In this document: positions 21,551 through 30,915 of the stretch, piece by piece
Position numbering within the stretch: position 1 is the stretch's first letter
Layout: each line of letters begins with the position of its first letter
From: Lysobacterales bacterium
GTDB lineage: Bacteria; Pseudomonadota; Gammaproteobacteria; Xanthomonadales; BPKI01
NCBI GenBank assembly: GCA_026005055.1
Contig: BPKI01000001.1
Location: 1,178,001 to 1,242,000, forward strand
Length of the DNA stretch: 64,000 nt
Direction: 5' to 3'
Translations under genes and position numbers: made by a program
Notes under the pieces: generated by a model
Database searches by the model: none
Seen by the model: only the letters and a program-made list of their open reading frames with translations
What the model was told of the DNA's origin: nothing

Positions 21551-23149
21551 TCAATCGGCGTCGGCGCTCGCGCCGCCTCCCGCTTCGCTTCGCCGATCGA
21601 GGATGCGAGCGCTCTTGCCGAGATGCGCGAGGGCGCGGCGCAAGTGACTGGCGGCGGTGAGCAGCGCATCCATGCGCTCGAAGGAAAGCTCGCCGCGCGC
21701 GGCTGCGGCGAGCGCTTCACCCTTGAAGCGCTGGTAGCTCGTCTCGAAAGCCTCGCTTTCCTCAGGCTGCGCCGGCGCCTGGCTGAGGGAGGCGAGCAGT
21801 CTGTCCGCATGCTGCAGAAGGGCGGCGAGGGGTTCGGCGATCGCCGGGCTCGGCTCGGCGAGCTTGAGCTCGCGTTCGGCGAGCTCTCGGGCCAAGTCGA
21901 GGGCCGCGTCCAGATAGCGGTGCGCCCGCAAGAGCTGCGCCAAGCGCTGGCCGTCATCGGCGCTCATCGCGCTGCGATTGAGCTTGCCGAGAAAGCGCTG
22001 GATCTCGGCGATGAGGCGCTCGCCGGCGGCGAGCGTGTCCGGCCTCGGATTGCCTCGTAGCCAAGAATGCCAGGCATCGGCGCAAAGCCCTTGGATCCGC
22101 ACAAGCTCGCGCTCAAGCGCTGCGATCGCAAGCTGCGGCAGGGCGAGCAGGGTGTGATCGAGATGATGCGGCCGCCCGAGGCGCTCGGCGGGCGCCACGA
22201 AGCGCTCGGCGAGGAATGCGGCGAGCCGGTCGGCGAAGGGCGCGATCAGGAGCACCCCGAGCACGTTGAACAGGGTATGGAACAAAGCGAGCTTGGCGGC
22301 CGGGGCGTCTTCCAGCTGCAAGAGTTCGCGCAGGCGCTCGAGGAGATCGAGCAGCCAGGGCAGGAGGGCGAGGGCGACGAGCGCGGTCAGGGCATTGAAC
22401 AGAACATGCGCGGCGGCAGCGCGCTTGGCATCGGGCGTGGCGCCGATGGCGCCGATGACCGCCGTCACCGTCGTGCCGACGTTGGCGCCGATCACCACCG
22501 CGGCCGCGCCGCTCGTGGTGATGAGACCGCCCTGAGCGGCGGTCAGCGCCACCGCGATCGAGGCGCTCGAGCTTTGCATCAGCACCGTCATCGCCACCCC
22601 GATCAGGACCAAGGCCAGCACCTCGAGCCCGTCGTCGCCGTCGGGCAGGCTGATGCGAGCGGCCAGTTCGCCGAAGCTCTCGCGCAGCACGTCGATGCCG
22701 AGGAAGAGCAACCCGAAGCCGGCCAGCGCGAGCCCGAAGCCCATCCGCGGGCCGCGGCCGGCGGTGAGGCGCAGGATGGCGCCGATGCCGACCAGGGCCA
22801 AGGCATAGGCCTCGATCTTGAAGCGCAGGCCCACGAGCGCGACGATCCAGCCGGTGACGCTGGTGCCCACATTGGCGCCGAAGAGCACCCAGAGGGCTCC
22901 TGCGAGCGACATGAGACCGGCATTGACGAAGCCGATGGCGGCGAGGGTGACGGCGCTCGAGGACTGGACGATGGCGGTGATGGCGATGCCGGCGAAGAGC
23001 GCGCGCAGCCGCCCGGCGGTGGCGCGGGAGAGCAAGGCCGAAAGGGAGGGTCCCGCGGCGAGCTTGAGCCCCTCGGTGAGCAGGCTCATCCCGAGCAGGA
23101 AAAGCCCAAGTCCGCCGAGGAAGCCGGAAATCGTCGTGAGGAGCCCCAC
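21551..23149 (-). CDS. Na/Pi cotransporter family protein with C-terminal PhoU-like region
   Basis: GLFLLGMSLLTEGLKLAAG; IVQSSSAVTLAAIGFVNAG; VLMQSSSASIAVAL. Confidence 0.9.
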   Translation of the reverse strand: MGLLTTISGFLGGLGLFLLGMSLLTEGLKLAAGPSLSALLSRATAGRLRALFAGIAITAIVQSSSAVTLAAIGFVNAGLMSLAGALWVLFGANVGTSVTGWIVALVGLRFKIEAYALALVGIGAILRLTAGRGPRMGFGLALAGFGLLFLGIDVLRESFGELAARISLPDGDDGLEVLALVLIGVAMTVLMQSSSASIAVALTAAQGGLITTSGAAAVVIGANVGTTVTAVIGAIGATPDAKRAAAAHVLFNALTALVALALLPWLLDLLERLRELLQLEDAPAAKLALFHTLFNVLGVLLIAPFADRLAAFLAERFVAPAERLGRPHHLDHTLLALPQLAIAALERELVRIQGLCADAWHSWLRGNPRPDTLAAGERLIAEIQRFLGKLNRSAMSADDGQRLAQLLRAHRYLDAALDLARELAERELKLAEPSPAIAEPLAALLQHADRLLASLSQAPAQPEESEAFETSYQRFKGEALAAAARGELSFERMDALLTAASHLRRALAHLGKSARILDRRSEAGGGASADAD

Positions 23150-23228
23150 GCCCGAAGCTTAGCGGCTCTGCTCGGGCCTCGCTTCGGGCCGCCGGCCGGG
23201 CGGGCCGGCGGCCTCATCAGGGCGTCGT

Positions 23229-24767
23229 TCAGGAGGCGGCCGGGCGGCGCCGGGCGCGCAGGCCGATGAAGGCGATCAGCGCCGCCAAGGCCGCAAGCCC
23301 GATCACGCCGAGCGTCGGAATCGCCCGCGCGTCCGGAAGACCCGAGGGCGAGGCGATCACGGTGAGGGTGGCGGTGTCGCAGGCGGCCTGGTTCGGCGGA
23401 TCGGCGCAAAGCCGATAGTTCACCGTGCAGCTGCCGATGATCGGGACGTTGACCGTGACCACGCCCGCAGTCGAGATCGAGGCCGAGGGGCAGGTGCTGC
23501 CGAGCAGGGTGTAGTTGTACGTGAAACCGGTCGGCTGCCCATCGTTGGTGGCGACGTTGACCGTCTGCGTGGTATTGCCCGGAAGCGGCGCGGTCTCATC
23601 CACAGCATCGAGCACCGCCACGTTCTGCGACGTCTGATCGTTGGCAGGATTGTCATTGACCAGTGCGGCGGCGGTGACGGTGAGGGTGCCGGCGCTGAGC
23701 GTATTGCTGCCTCCGCCTGGAGTGTTGTTGTCGGTCAGCGTGAAGATGCAGACGATGCTCTGGCCCGGGTTGAGCAGCATCACGGGCGTTGGAGGCGCAC
23801 AGCTCAGGGCGCTGATCGTGCCGAGCGTCGTGCTGATCGCGCAATCGGCATTGGCCGCCGCGGCGGAGGGATGGACGTTGGTGCAGGTTGCCGTGACGCC
23901 GCTCACCGACTGGCCGGGGCCGAGGATGCCCGGCAGACCGGTGATGCTCACTGCCGCCATGTCCGAGGCGAGCTCGAAGTTGTGGAAGATCGAGGCGGCC
24001 CCGGGCGTGTTCGAGGTGATTCGCACGAGATCGACGGCGCCGCGGAAAGCAGGCGTACCGCCCCATCCCGAGCCGACGCCGAGACTGATGCCGATCACCC
24101 GGCTGTTCGGCCCGAGCTGCGCAAAACCTGGAGAGGGGGTGTAGGCCCCGCTCTGATAGGTGGCCAGGGTTCGGGTGTAGACCGTCTCGGCACCGACGCC
24201 GATCTGGAACCACCAGAGAATCGTCGAGGAGGTGATGCTGTCGGCGACCCAGGTGTTGGTCGGGACCGCCGGGCAGCCAGGGACGTTGTAGCAGCGCTCG
24301 AAGATGAGGTAACCGATGTCGTTGGTGGTGAGCGGATTGCCGTCGGCATCCACCACCAGCCGATAGGCCGGATGCAGCCAGGCACTGGCTTGGCTCGCGG
24401 CATCGCGGTACCACTCGTAGCTGATCGTTCCGAGGTCGGCGAGCCGTCCGAAGCTCGCCGTTGGGTAGTACTCGGCGTCCGCCTTGCCGATGTTGCCTGC
24501 ATTGGGTGCGCCAAGCTCCATGAACATCGAGGCGTTGCCGGCGCGCGGATACGTGGGATCGATGCCCACCGCTCCGCCCGAGCGAACGTTGCGCCGAAGC
24601 CAGGTATCGGCGGCGTTGGGATCGCTGAGCAGCGTCGGGTTGGGGTTGGTGAGCAGCCCCGCGGGCTGGGTGACCGGCGTCTGGGCGAGGGCCGGAGAGG
24701 CGAAGAGGACGAGGGCGAGGGTTGCCATCCAGTCGGCGCGACGGGTCTTCGAGAGCGGATTGGCCAT
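23229..24767 (-). CDS. Secreted protein with IPTL-CTERM-like sorting domain
   Basis: Signal peptide MATLALVLFASPALAQ; C-terminus RAIPTLGVIGLAALAALIAFIGLRARRRPAAS. Confidence 0.82.
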   Translation of the reverse strand: MANPLSKTRRADWMATLALVLFASPALAQTPVTQPAGLLTNPNPTLLSDPNAADTWLRRNVRSGGAVGIDPTYPRAGNASMFMELGAPNAGNIGKADAEYYPTASFGRLADLGTISYEWYRDAASQASAWLHPAYRLVVDADGNPLTTNDIGYLIFERCYNVPGCPAVPTNTWVADSITSSTILWWFQIGVGAETVYTRTLATYQSGAYTPSPGFAQLGPNSRVIGISLGVGSGWGGTPAFRGAVDLVRITSNTPGAASIFHNFELASDMAAVSITGLPGILGPGQSVSGVTATCTNVHPSAAAANADCAISTTLGTISALSCAPPTPVMLLNPGQSIVCIFTLTDNNTPGGGSNTLSAGTLTVTAAALVNDNPANDQTSQNVAVLDAVDETAPLPGNTTQTVNVATNDGQPTGFTYNYTLLGSTCPSASISTAGVVTVNVPIIGSCTVNYRLCADPPNQAACDTATLTVIASPSGLPDARAIPTLGVIGLAALAALIAFIGLRARRRPAAS

Positions 24768-24892
24768 GGCGCGGGTCTCCTTGCGTTCCTGAGTAGTCAG
24801 GATTTTTTCGAATCTTTTTGGAAAAAGTCAACAAGTTTTTTATGATCACATCATTAAGCTATGATTTCAAACAAAAAATCTCGAATCCTGTC

Positions 24893-25300
24893 ATGAAGAA
24901 GAACGCTGATAACGAGGAGGCGCTCGAGCGCGCACGGTGCCTTGTCCTGCGCCAGTGCGCGACGGAGCCCCCTTGGAGCTCGCCGCTGCTCGGGGAGAAG
25001 CGCGCTGGGATTTACATCTGCGCCGGTTGCCATCAGCCGCTGTTCCACTCCTCGGCGAAGTTCGACAGCGGCACCGGCTGGCCGAGTTTTTTCCAAGCGC
25101 TTCCGGGCGCCGTGGGCACGCGGCTCGATCTCTCCCACGGCATGATCCGCACGGAATACCACTGCGCCCGCTGCGGCGGGCATCAGGGTCATGTCTTCGA
25201 GGACGGCCCTGCGCCCACGGGGCTTCGCTACTGCAACAACGGTCTGGCCTTGATCTTCGTGCCCGAGGGCGAGCCGCTGCCGCCTCTGCGTGAGCTTTGA
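24893..25300 (+). CDS. msrB: Peptide-methionine (R)-S-oxide reductase
   Basis: ICAGCHQPLFHSSAKFDSGTGWPSFFQ; HCARCGGHQGHVFEDGP; GLRYCNNGLALIF. Confidence 0.93.
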   Translation: MKKNADNEEALERARCLVLRQCATEPPWSSPLLGEKRAGIYICAGCHQPLFHSSAKFDSGTGWPSFFQALPGAVGTRLDLSHGMIRTEYHCARCGGHQGHVFEDGPAPTGLRYCNNGLALIFVPEGEPLPPLREL

Positions 25301-25307
25301 TGGGCGC

Positions 25308-26024
25308 TCAGCGCCCGGCGCCGTGGCACATCGGCCCGATGAGGCCGCTTTCGGCGCTGGCCGGTGGCGGCATCCACCATGGCAGGATCAAGGCAAGCAG
25401 TCCCGCCAAGGCGAGCAGCAACGCGAGCCGACGCCGCTTTCCGCTCGGGTCGGGGCGATCCGCGAAGGAGAGGCCCAGGCTTGCCGGCAGAGTGGCCGCC
25501 AAGGTCCCGAGGCCGAAAGCGCTCATGAGCGCCGCCCCGGCGAGGGCGCTGCCGCTGGTGAAAGCCGCGAGCAGGGCAGCGAAGCTGAGGCCGCAAGGAA
25601 GAAGGCTCCAAGCGGCACCGAACGCCAGCGGGGAGAGCGATCGCAGGCGATGGACCGCCCGATGAAAAGGACGCGCCGCCCATTCCGCAAGCGGCATTTT
25701 GAGGCGCAAGCGGGGGAAGGCGATGGCGAGCGCGAGCAGGATGAGGGCGAAGGCGGTGAGGATCCTCGCGAGCAGGGCGGCGCGCTCGAGCGCGAGCTGG
25801 GCATAAAGGAGCTGACCGCTGCCGCCGGCGAGCATCCCGAGCAGCGCGTAGCCCGCGACGCGCCCGAGATTGAGCTTGAGGCTGACGAGGAGCGCGGCTC
25901 GCCCGGGCGCCGGCGCGAGCAGGGCGCAGAAGCCGGCGGCGAGCGCCCCGCACATCGCCAGACAATGCGGCACCGCGAGCATGCCCGCGAGGAAGGCGGC
26001 GAGCACGAAGGGCAGATCGCTCAT
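25308..26024 (-). CDS. TauE/SafE-like membrane protein next to cbb3 maturation genes
   Basis: MLAVPHCLAMCGALAAGF; hydrophobic; position downstream of ccoS. Confidence 0.8.
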   Translation of the reverse strand: MSDLPFVLAAFLAGMLAVPHCLAMCGALAAGFCALLAPAPGRAALLVSLKLNLGRVAGYALLGMLAGGSGQLLYAQLALERAALLARILTAFALILLALAIAFPRLRLKMPLAEWAARPFHRAVHRLRSLSPLAFGAAWSLLPCGLSFAALLAAFTSGSALAGAALMSAFGLGTLAATLPASLGLSFADRPDPSGKRRRLALLLALAGLLALILPWWMPPPASAESGLIGPMCHGAGR

Positions 26025-26191
26025 CGCGCCTCCTCCGATCGCTTCAAGGGTGCCTGCTCGTCCTCGAGCGGCTGAAAGGCAGGAGCATCGAGATCATCGA
26101 ACTGCCCGTCATCCACCGCCCAGAAGAAGGCCGCCAAGGCCACGACGAGCAAGGCGAGGCTGAGCGGAATCAGGACCAACAAAGCGTTCAT
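26021..26191 (-). CDS. ccoS: cbb3 oxidase maturation protein CcoS
   Basis: MNALLVLIPLSLALLVVALAAFFWAVDDGQFDDLDAPAFQPLEDE. Confidence 0.9.
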   Translation of the reverse strand: MNALLVLIPLSLALLVVALAAFFWAVDDGQFDDLDAPAFQPLEDEQAPLKRSEEAR

Positions 26192-28593
26192 CCGCGTCTT
26201 CCGCCCGCGCTCGCCGGCCGCTCGAGCAACCTCGCACTGTTCAGGGTCACCGTCAGCGAGGACAGCGCCATCCCGAGGGCGGCGAGCCAGGGCGCCACCA
26301 GCCCGAAGACGGCGAAGGGCAGAGCGATCAGGTTGTAGGCGATCGCCCATCCGAGATTCTGGCGAAGGATCCGCCGGTAGCGTCGCGCCAGCCGGATCGC
26401 TTCGGGAATGCGGTTGAGTCCTGCGCCGAGGAGGACGAAATCCGCCGAGCGCGAAGCCAAGGCAGCGCCCTCGGCGAGGGCGATCGAGACATCGGCGCCG
26501 GCGAGCAGGATGGCATCGTTGGTGCCATCGCCCACCGCGAGCACGCGGTGGCCTTCCTCGCGCCGCTGGCGCAGCAGTGCGAACTTCTCCTCAGCGCGCA
26601 ACGCGGCTTTCCAGCGATCGACGCCGAGCACGCCGGCCAGGGCTTTGACCCGGTCGGGTGCATCCCCGCTTGCGATTTCGATGCGAAGACCCAGCGCCTT
26701 GAGCGCCCTCAATGCCTCGACGGCATCGCGCCGCGGCCGATCCTCGATCGTGAACTCGGCGAGGGGCTCGAGCCCAGCCCTCACCCGCACGAGGCGAAGC
26801 GTGGTGCTGCCGAGTACGAAATCGCCGTGGCCGAGGCGATAGAGCTTTCCCTGGATCAATCCATCGACCCCGCGCCCGGGGAAATAACGGATCCTTTCGG
26901 CTTTGCGCCCGTTGCTCGGGCCGAAGGCGTTGCGTAGCGGATGCGTGGTGCTGCCCACCAAGGCGGCGGCGATGGCGACCGCCTCGTCGGGAGAGGTGTT
27001 ATCGAGCTTGCGCACCGAAATCAGCTGCGGCGCGCCATCGGTGAGCGTCCCGGTCTTGTCGAAGAGCGCATAGTCGGCGCGAGCGAGGTTCGTGAGCGCA
27101 CCCGGTCGGATGGCGATGATCCCGCGCCGGGCCAGGGTGGTGAGCACCGCCGAGCGGGCCGCGGGCATCGCCAGGCTCAAGGCGCAGGGGCAGGTCACGA
27201 CCAGTACCGCGAGGGTCACCTCGAAGGCGCGGCTTGGATCGATCAGGGCCCAGGCGAGGCTCGTGAGCAGGGCGATGAGCAGGATCGCGCTCACGAAGCC
27301 GACGGCGATGCGCTCGGCGCGCTCGCTTTCGGGGGTGCGCTGGGCGAGCGCGCGTTCGGCGAGATGCGCGAGCGTGGCCTGCGTGCTGAGATCGTGCGGT
27401 CGCTGGATCGCGATGCGAACCGAAGAGCCGACCGGCGCGCTGCCGCCATGAGCGAGTTCCCCGGCGCGGCGTTGCACCGGCAGGGATTCGCCGGTGAGCA
27501 GCGATTCATCCATGTCGGCGTCGGTGAGCAGGCTGCCATCGGCGGGCACGAGCTCGCCGATGGGCACCTCGACGATGTCGCCAGGAACGAGCTCGCGCGG
27601 ATCCACTGCCTCGAGCGTGCCATCGGGGCGCACCCGCAAGGCGGGCCGGCGCTCGGCGCCGGCGATCGCCTCGATCAGGCCGCGCGCTTGCTCGCGCTTG
27701 CGAAACTCGATGTAGCGCGCGATCAACAGGAAAAACACGAACATCGAGGCCGCGTCGTACCAGACGTGCGGTCCGCCGCGCAGGGTCTCGATCAGGCTGC
27801 CGACGTAGGCAGCGAGGGTGCCGCTTGCGATGAGCGTATCCATGCCCGGGGCGCCCAGGCGGAGCTCGCGCACCATGCCGGAGAGGAAAGGCGCGCCGGC
27901 GTAGAACACCACCGGCGTGGTCAGCAGGAAAGCCAGCCAGCGGAACACATCGCGGGTGGGAAGCGGCATGGTGCCGGCGAAGTCGAGGTAAAGCGCCTCG
28001 GTGAACATCATCGCCTGCAGGCTGCCGAGCGCGGCCACGGCGAGGCGCTTGAGGTAGCTTCGCCGCTCGGCGCGCGCCTGCTCGGCGGCTTTGGGGTCGC
28101 CCGGCAGAATCGGGGTATAGCCGAGCTCGGCGAGCGCGGTCAGGATCGTGCTCAGGCGCACCTTCGCCGGATCCCATACGAGGCGAAGCGCGCCGCTCAG
28201 CATGTCGAGCTCGGCGCGCTCGACGCCCGGGATGTTGAGCAGGCGCTGGCGGATCAGCCAGCCACAGGCGGCGCAACGCAGGCCGCCCACCCCCAAGCGC
28301 AGTCCCAGTCGGCCTTCCTCGACAGTGCGCAGGTACGGGACGAGCCAATCGGCGCCATCCCAGGCCGTGTAATCAGGCGGCGCCGAAGGCGGCCGCGGCG
28401 CGCCTTCCTGACCGCGCAGCCGGTAGAAATCGGCGAGGCCCTCGGCGTGGATCAGACGCGCGACCTCGGCGCAGCCTGAGCAGCAGAATTGCTTGATGTG
28501 GCCCGCGATGAGCTCGCTGATTGGGGTCGGAGGAAGCGGATCTCCGCAGTGGGCGCAGCGGAGGACCTCCGGTTCTTGCCGCTTCACGCCCAT
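26188..28593 (-). CDS. ccoI: Copper-translocating P-type ATPase for cbb3 maturation (CcoI/FixI)
   Basis: CCSGC; CAACGW; TCPCALSLAMPAA; FDKTGTLTDG; AVGDGTNDAILLAGADVSIAL. Confidence 0.95.
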   Translation of the reverse strand: MGVKRQEPEVLRCAHCGDPLPPTPISELIAGHIKQFCCSGCAEVARLIHAEGLADFYRLRGQEGAPRPPSAPPDYTAWDGADWLVPYLRTVEEGRLGLRLGVGGLRCAACGWLIRQRLLNIPGVERAELDMLSGALRLVWDPAKVRLSTILTALAELGYTPILPGDPKAAEQARAERRSYLKRLAVAALGSLQAMMFTEALYLDFAGTMPLPTRDVFRWLAFLLTTPVVFYAGAPFLSGMVRELRLGAPGMDTLIASGTLAAYVGSLIETLRGGPHVWYDAASMFVFFLLIARYIEFRKREQARGLIEAIAGAERRPALRVRPDGTLEAVDPRELVPGDIVEVPIGELVPADGSLLTDADMDESLLTGESLPVQRRAGELAHGGSAPVGSSVRIAIQRPHDLSTQATLAHLAERALAQRTPESERAERIAVGFVSAILLIALLTSLAWALIDPSRAFEVTLAVLVVTCPCALSLAMPAARSAVLTTLARRGIIAIRPGALTNLARADYALFDKTGTLTDGAPQLISVRKLDNTSPDEAVAIAAALVGSTTHPLRNAFGPSNGRKAERIRYFPGRGVDGLIQGKLYRLGHGDFVLGSTTLRLVRVRAGLEPLAEFTIEDRPRRDAVEALRALKALGLRIEIASGDAPDRVKALAGVLGVDRWKAALRAEEKFALLRQRREEGHRVLAVGDGTNDAILLAGADVSIALAEGAALASRSADFVLLGAGLNRIPEAIRLARRYRRILRQNLGWAIAYNLIALPFAVFGLVAPWLAALGMALSSLTVTLNSARLLERPASAGGRRG

Positions 28594-28603
28594 GGTTTCC
28601 TCC

Positions 28604-29092
28604 TCATTGAACGATGGGTTTGAGCAGCGCTTCGCCGATCGCGGGATCGAGGCGGCCGCTCAGCCGCCAGCTCCCATCGGCGCTCTCGAGGAGCACATTC
28701 CAGTGGTGCGCCGGAGGCATCGGGAGCCGCGCGTGGTAGCGTCCTCCCCCGGAGGGCGCGAGTTCGATGCGTCGATCGAGCGAGCGCCTCGTCGGATGCG
28801 CGAGCAGCGCGCGCAGCGGCTCCTCGCGCGCAGGGGTAAGCACCACGGTGAGCAGCCGACGCTCCTCATCGAGGATCAGGCGGGCGGAAAGTCCCAAAGC
28901 GGCGGCGCGGCGATCGGCCTCGTCGCGAAGGACTTGGATCGGTCCGGTGCGCTCCACCGGGAGGATCACCGCATCGGTGCTGCCGCTCAGGCTGGCGATC
29001 AGCACCGTCGCGATACCGGCAGCGACGGTGAGGGCAGGAATGCCGGCCACTAGCCACAACTCGGGGATTCGACAGGTCGAATGATCGCTCAT
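28604..29092 (-). CDS. ccoH: FixH/CcoH-like protein
   Basis: WLVAGIPALTVAAGIATVLIA; YHARLPMPPAHHWNVLLESADGSWRLSGRL; position between ccoG and ccoI. Confidence 0.85.
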   Translation of the reverse strand: MSDHSTCRIPELWLVAGIPALTVAAGIATVLIASLSGSTDAVILPVERTGPIQVLRDEADRRAAALGLSARLILDEERRLLTVVLTPAREEPLRALLAHPTRRSLDRRIELAPSGGGRYHARLPMPPAHHWNVLLESADGSWRLSGRLDPAIGEALLKPIVQ

Positions 29093-30627
29093 CGCAACGG
29101 TTCCTCCGGGGCGAAGAATCGCGTCTCACGCACGGCGCGATGCTCGGGCCGCTCGAGATCGGTGAGGACCAAGCGGATCTGCTGAACGCCGTGGAGCGTT
29201 CCGTGCGCGGCGCGCAGGGTGGCTGGCAAGCGCTCGACTCGATCCGGACCGACGGTGAATGCCTCCGCCGGCTCCACCACGATCACGCCTTCCGCCCCCT
29301 CGACGCTCAGGCGTAAGCGCCGGGGCTCTGTCAGGCGGTTCGAGATCTTGAGGGTGTAGCTGTTCTCGATGCCGGCCAGGGTCTCTCGGTAGAGGGCATT
29401 GCGGTCGCGCAGCACATCGAGCCCGAGGTCGCTGCGGTGGAAGACGCCATAGCTCCACAGGCCCGCGAGCGAAAGTAGGAGCGTCCCGTAGATCAGAACT
29501 CGGGGACGCAGGATGCGGGTCTTGCCGCCCTCGACCAGGTTCTGGGTGGTGTAGCGGATCAACCCCCGCGGGTAACCGAGCCGATCCATGACCCCATCGC
29601 AGGCATCGATGCAGGCGCCGCAGGCGATGCATTCGTATTGCAGGCCGTTGCGGATATCGATGCCGGTGGGGCAGACCTGGATGCAGATGGTGCAATCGAT
29701 GCAGTCGCCGAGTTCCTCGGGGCGGCTGGCCTTCGGCGCGGCGGGCGGGGGTTGATCGGCGAGGCCGGTCGTCACCCGTGCCGTGCCTTTCTGAGCCGTC
29801 TGCCAGGCATGGAAGGCGACCGCCGCCTGCGCCGCCGCGAGCGGCAGCAGGCCCCTTTCGCGCTCGAGCACGCTCGCGATCTCGCGGCGCCGCGGTCCGC
29901 GCGGCTCGCCGCGGCGGGGATCGTAGGCGATGATCAACGTGTCCCGGTCGAACATCGCCCCTTGGAAGCGCGCATAGGGGCACATGTACTTGCACACTTG
30001 CTCGCGCAGGAAGCCGGCGTTGCCCCAGGTCGCAAAGCCATAGAAAACCGCCCAGAAGCTCTCCCAGAATCCCCATTCCAAGCTGAACAGACGCCCTCCG
30101 AGCTCGCGGATGGGGGTGAAGAAGCCGACGAAGGTGAAACCGGTCCAAGCCGCGAAGAGCACCCACGCGAGGTGCTTGCCGCCTTTGCGCAGAAACTTCT
30201 TCCAGGTCCAGGGCGCGCGATCGAGTTTCATGCGCTGGTGCCGGTCGCCCTCGAAGAGCCTCTCGATCCAGAGGAACACCTCGGTCCACACGGTCTGCGG
30301 GCAGGCATAACCGCACCACAGCCGTCCGGCGAGGGCGGTGAAGAAAAACAGGGCAAGCCCGGCCATGATCAGCAGCAGGGCGAGGAAGATGAAGTCCTGC
30401 GGCCAGAAGGTGAGCCCGAAGATGTAAAAGCGCCTCGCCGGCAGATCGAAGAGCACGGCCTGGCGGCCATCCCAGCTGAGCCAGGGAAAGAGGTAGAACA
30501 TGCCAAGCAGCCAGAACACGGCGGCCGTGCGCAAGCGCTGGAAAGTGCCCGAGACCTCGCGCGGGTAAACCTTGCCCTCGCTTTTATAGATCGATTCGTA
30601 TTCGACGGTGCCTTGGGGAGCGGCCAT
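29089..30627 (-). CDS. ccoG: cbb3 oxidase accessory ferredoxin-like protein CcoG/RdxA
   Basis: CGYACPQTVWTEVFLWIERLFEGDR; CIDCTICIQVCPTGIDIRNGLQYECIACGACIDACD. Confidence 0.95.
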   Translation of the reverse strand: MAAPQGTVEYESIYKSEGKVYPREVSGTFQRLRTAAVFWLLGMFYLFPWLSWDGRQAVLFDLPARRFYIFGLTFWPQDFIFLALLLIMAGLALFFFTALAGRLWCGYACPQTVWTEVFLWIERLFEGDRHQRMKLDRAPWTWKKFLRKGGKHLAWVLFAAWTGFTFVGFFTPIRELGGRLFSLEWGFWESFWAVFYGFATWGNAGFLREQVCKYMCPYARFQGAMFDRDTLIIAYDPRRGEPRGPRRREIASVLERERGLLPLAAAQAAVAFHAWQTAQKGTARVTTGLADQPPPAAPKASRPEELGDCIDCTICIQVCPTGIDIRNGLQYECIACGACIDACDGVMDRLGYPRGLIRYTTQNLVEGGKTRILRPRVLIYGTLLLSLAGLWSYGVFHRSDLGLDVLRDRNALYRETLAGIENSYTLKISNRLTEPRRLRLSVEGAEGVIVVEPAEAFTVGPDRVERLPATLRAAHGTLHGVQQIRLVLTDLERPEHRAVRETRFFAPEEPLR

Positions 30628-30636
30628 GGCCCCTCC

Positions 30637-30915
30637 TCAGCCCGGGCGGCGATTGAAGCGGCTGGCCGGACGCAGCAGGATCCAGGTGAAGGTGCTCGAG
30701 GCCGCCGTCGCCGTCCAGAACAGTAGGAATCCGAGCGTATAACCGAGCTCCCGGCTCTCGGGCCAATAAGGCAGGGCGCTGATCTCGGCGAGCTCAGCAG
30801 GGTCGATGGCGGCGAAAAAGACCATGCTCGCCACGCCGGCGGCAAAGAAGCTCGGCCAGAGAATGGCGCCGAGGCGCTGGACGAGCGGGCGAGGCGGGTG
30901 GTCGAAATCGCTCAT
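30637..30915 (-). CDS. Small membrane protein of unknown function between ccoP and ccoG
   Basis: MSDFDHPPRPLVQRLGAILWPSFFAAGVASMVFFAAIDP...; two hydrophobic helices; start overlaps ccoP stop. Confidence 0.75.
   Translation of the reverse strand: MSDFDHPPRPLVQRLGAILWPSFFAAGVASMVFFAAIDPAELAEISALPYWPESRELGYTLGFLLFWTATAASSTFTWILLRPASRFNRRPG

Noticed and set aside
22067-23269. 400-aa plus-strand ORF
   Set aside because: Antisense to the Na/Pi cotransporter gene, with E/G/D-rich artefact composition.
26941-28479. 512-aa plus-strand ORF
   Set aside because: Antisense to ccoI, low complexity, no recognisable motif.
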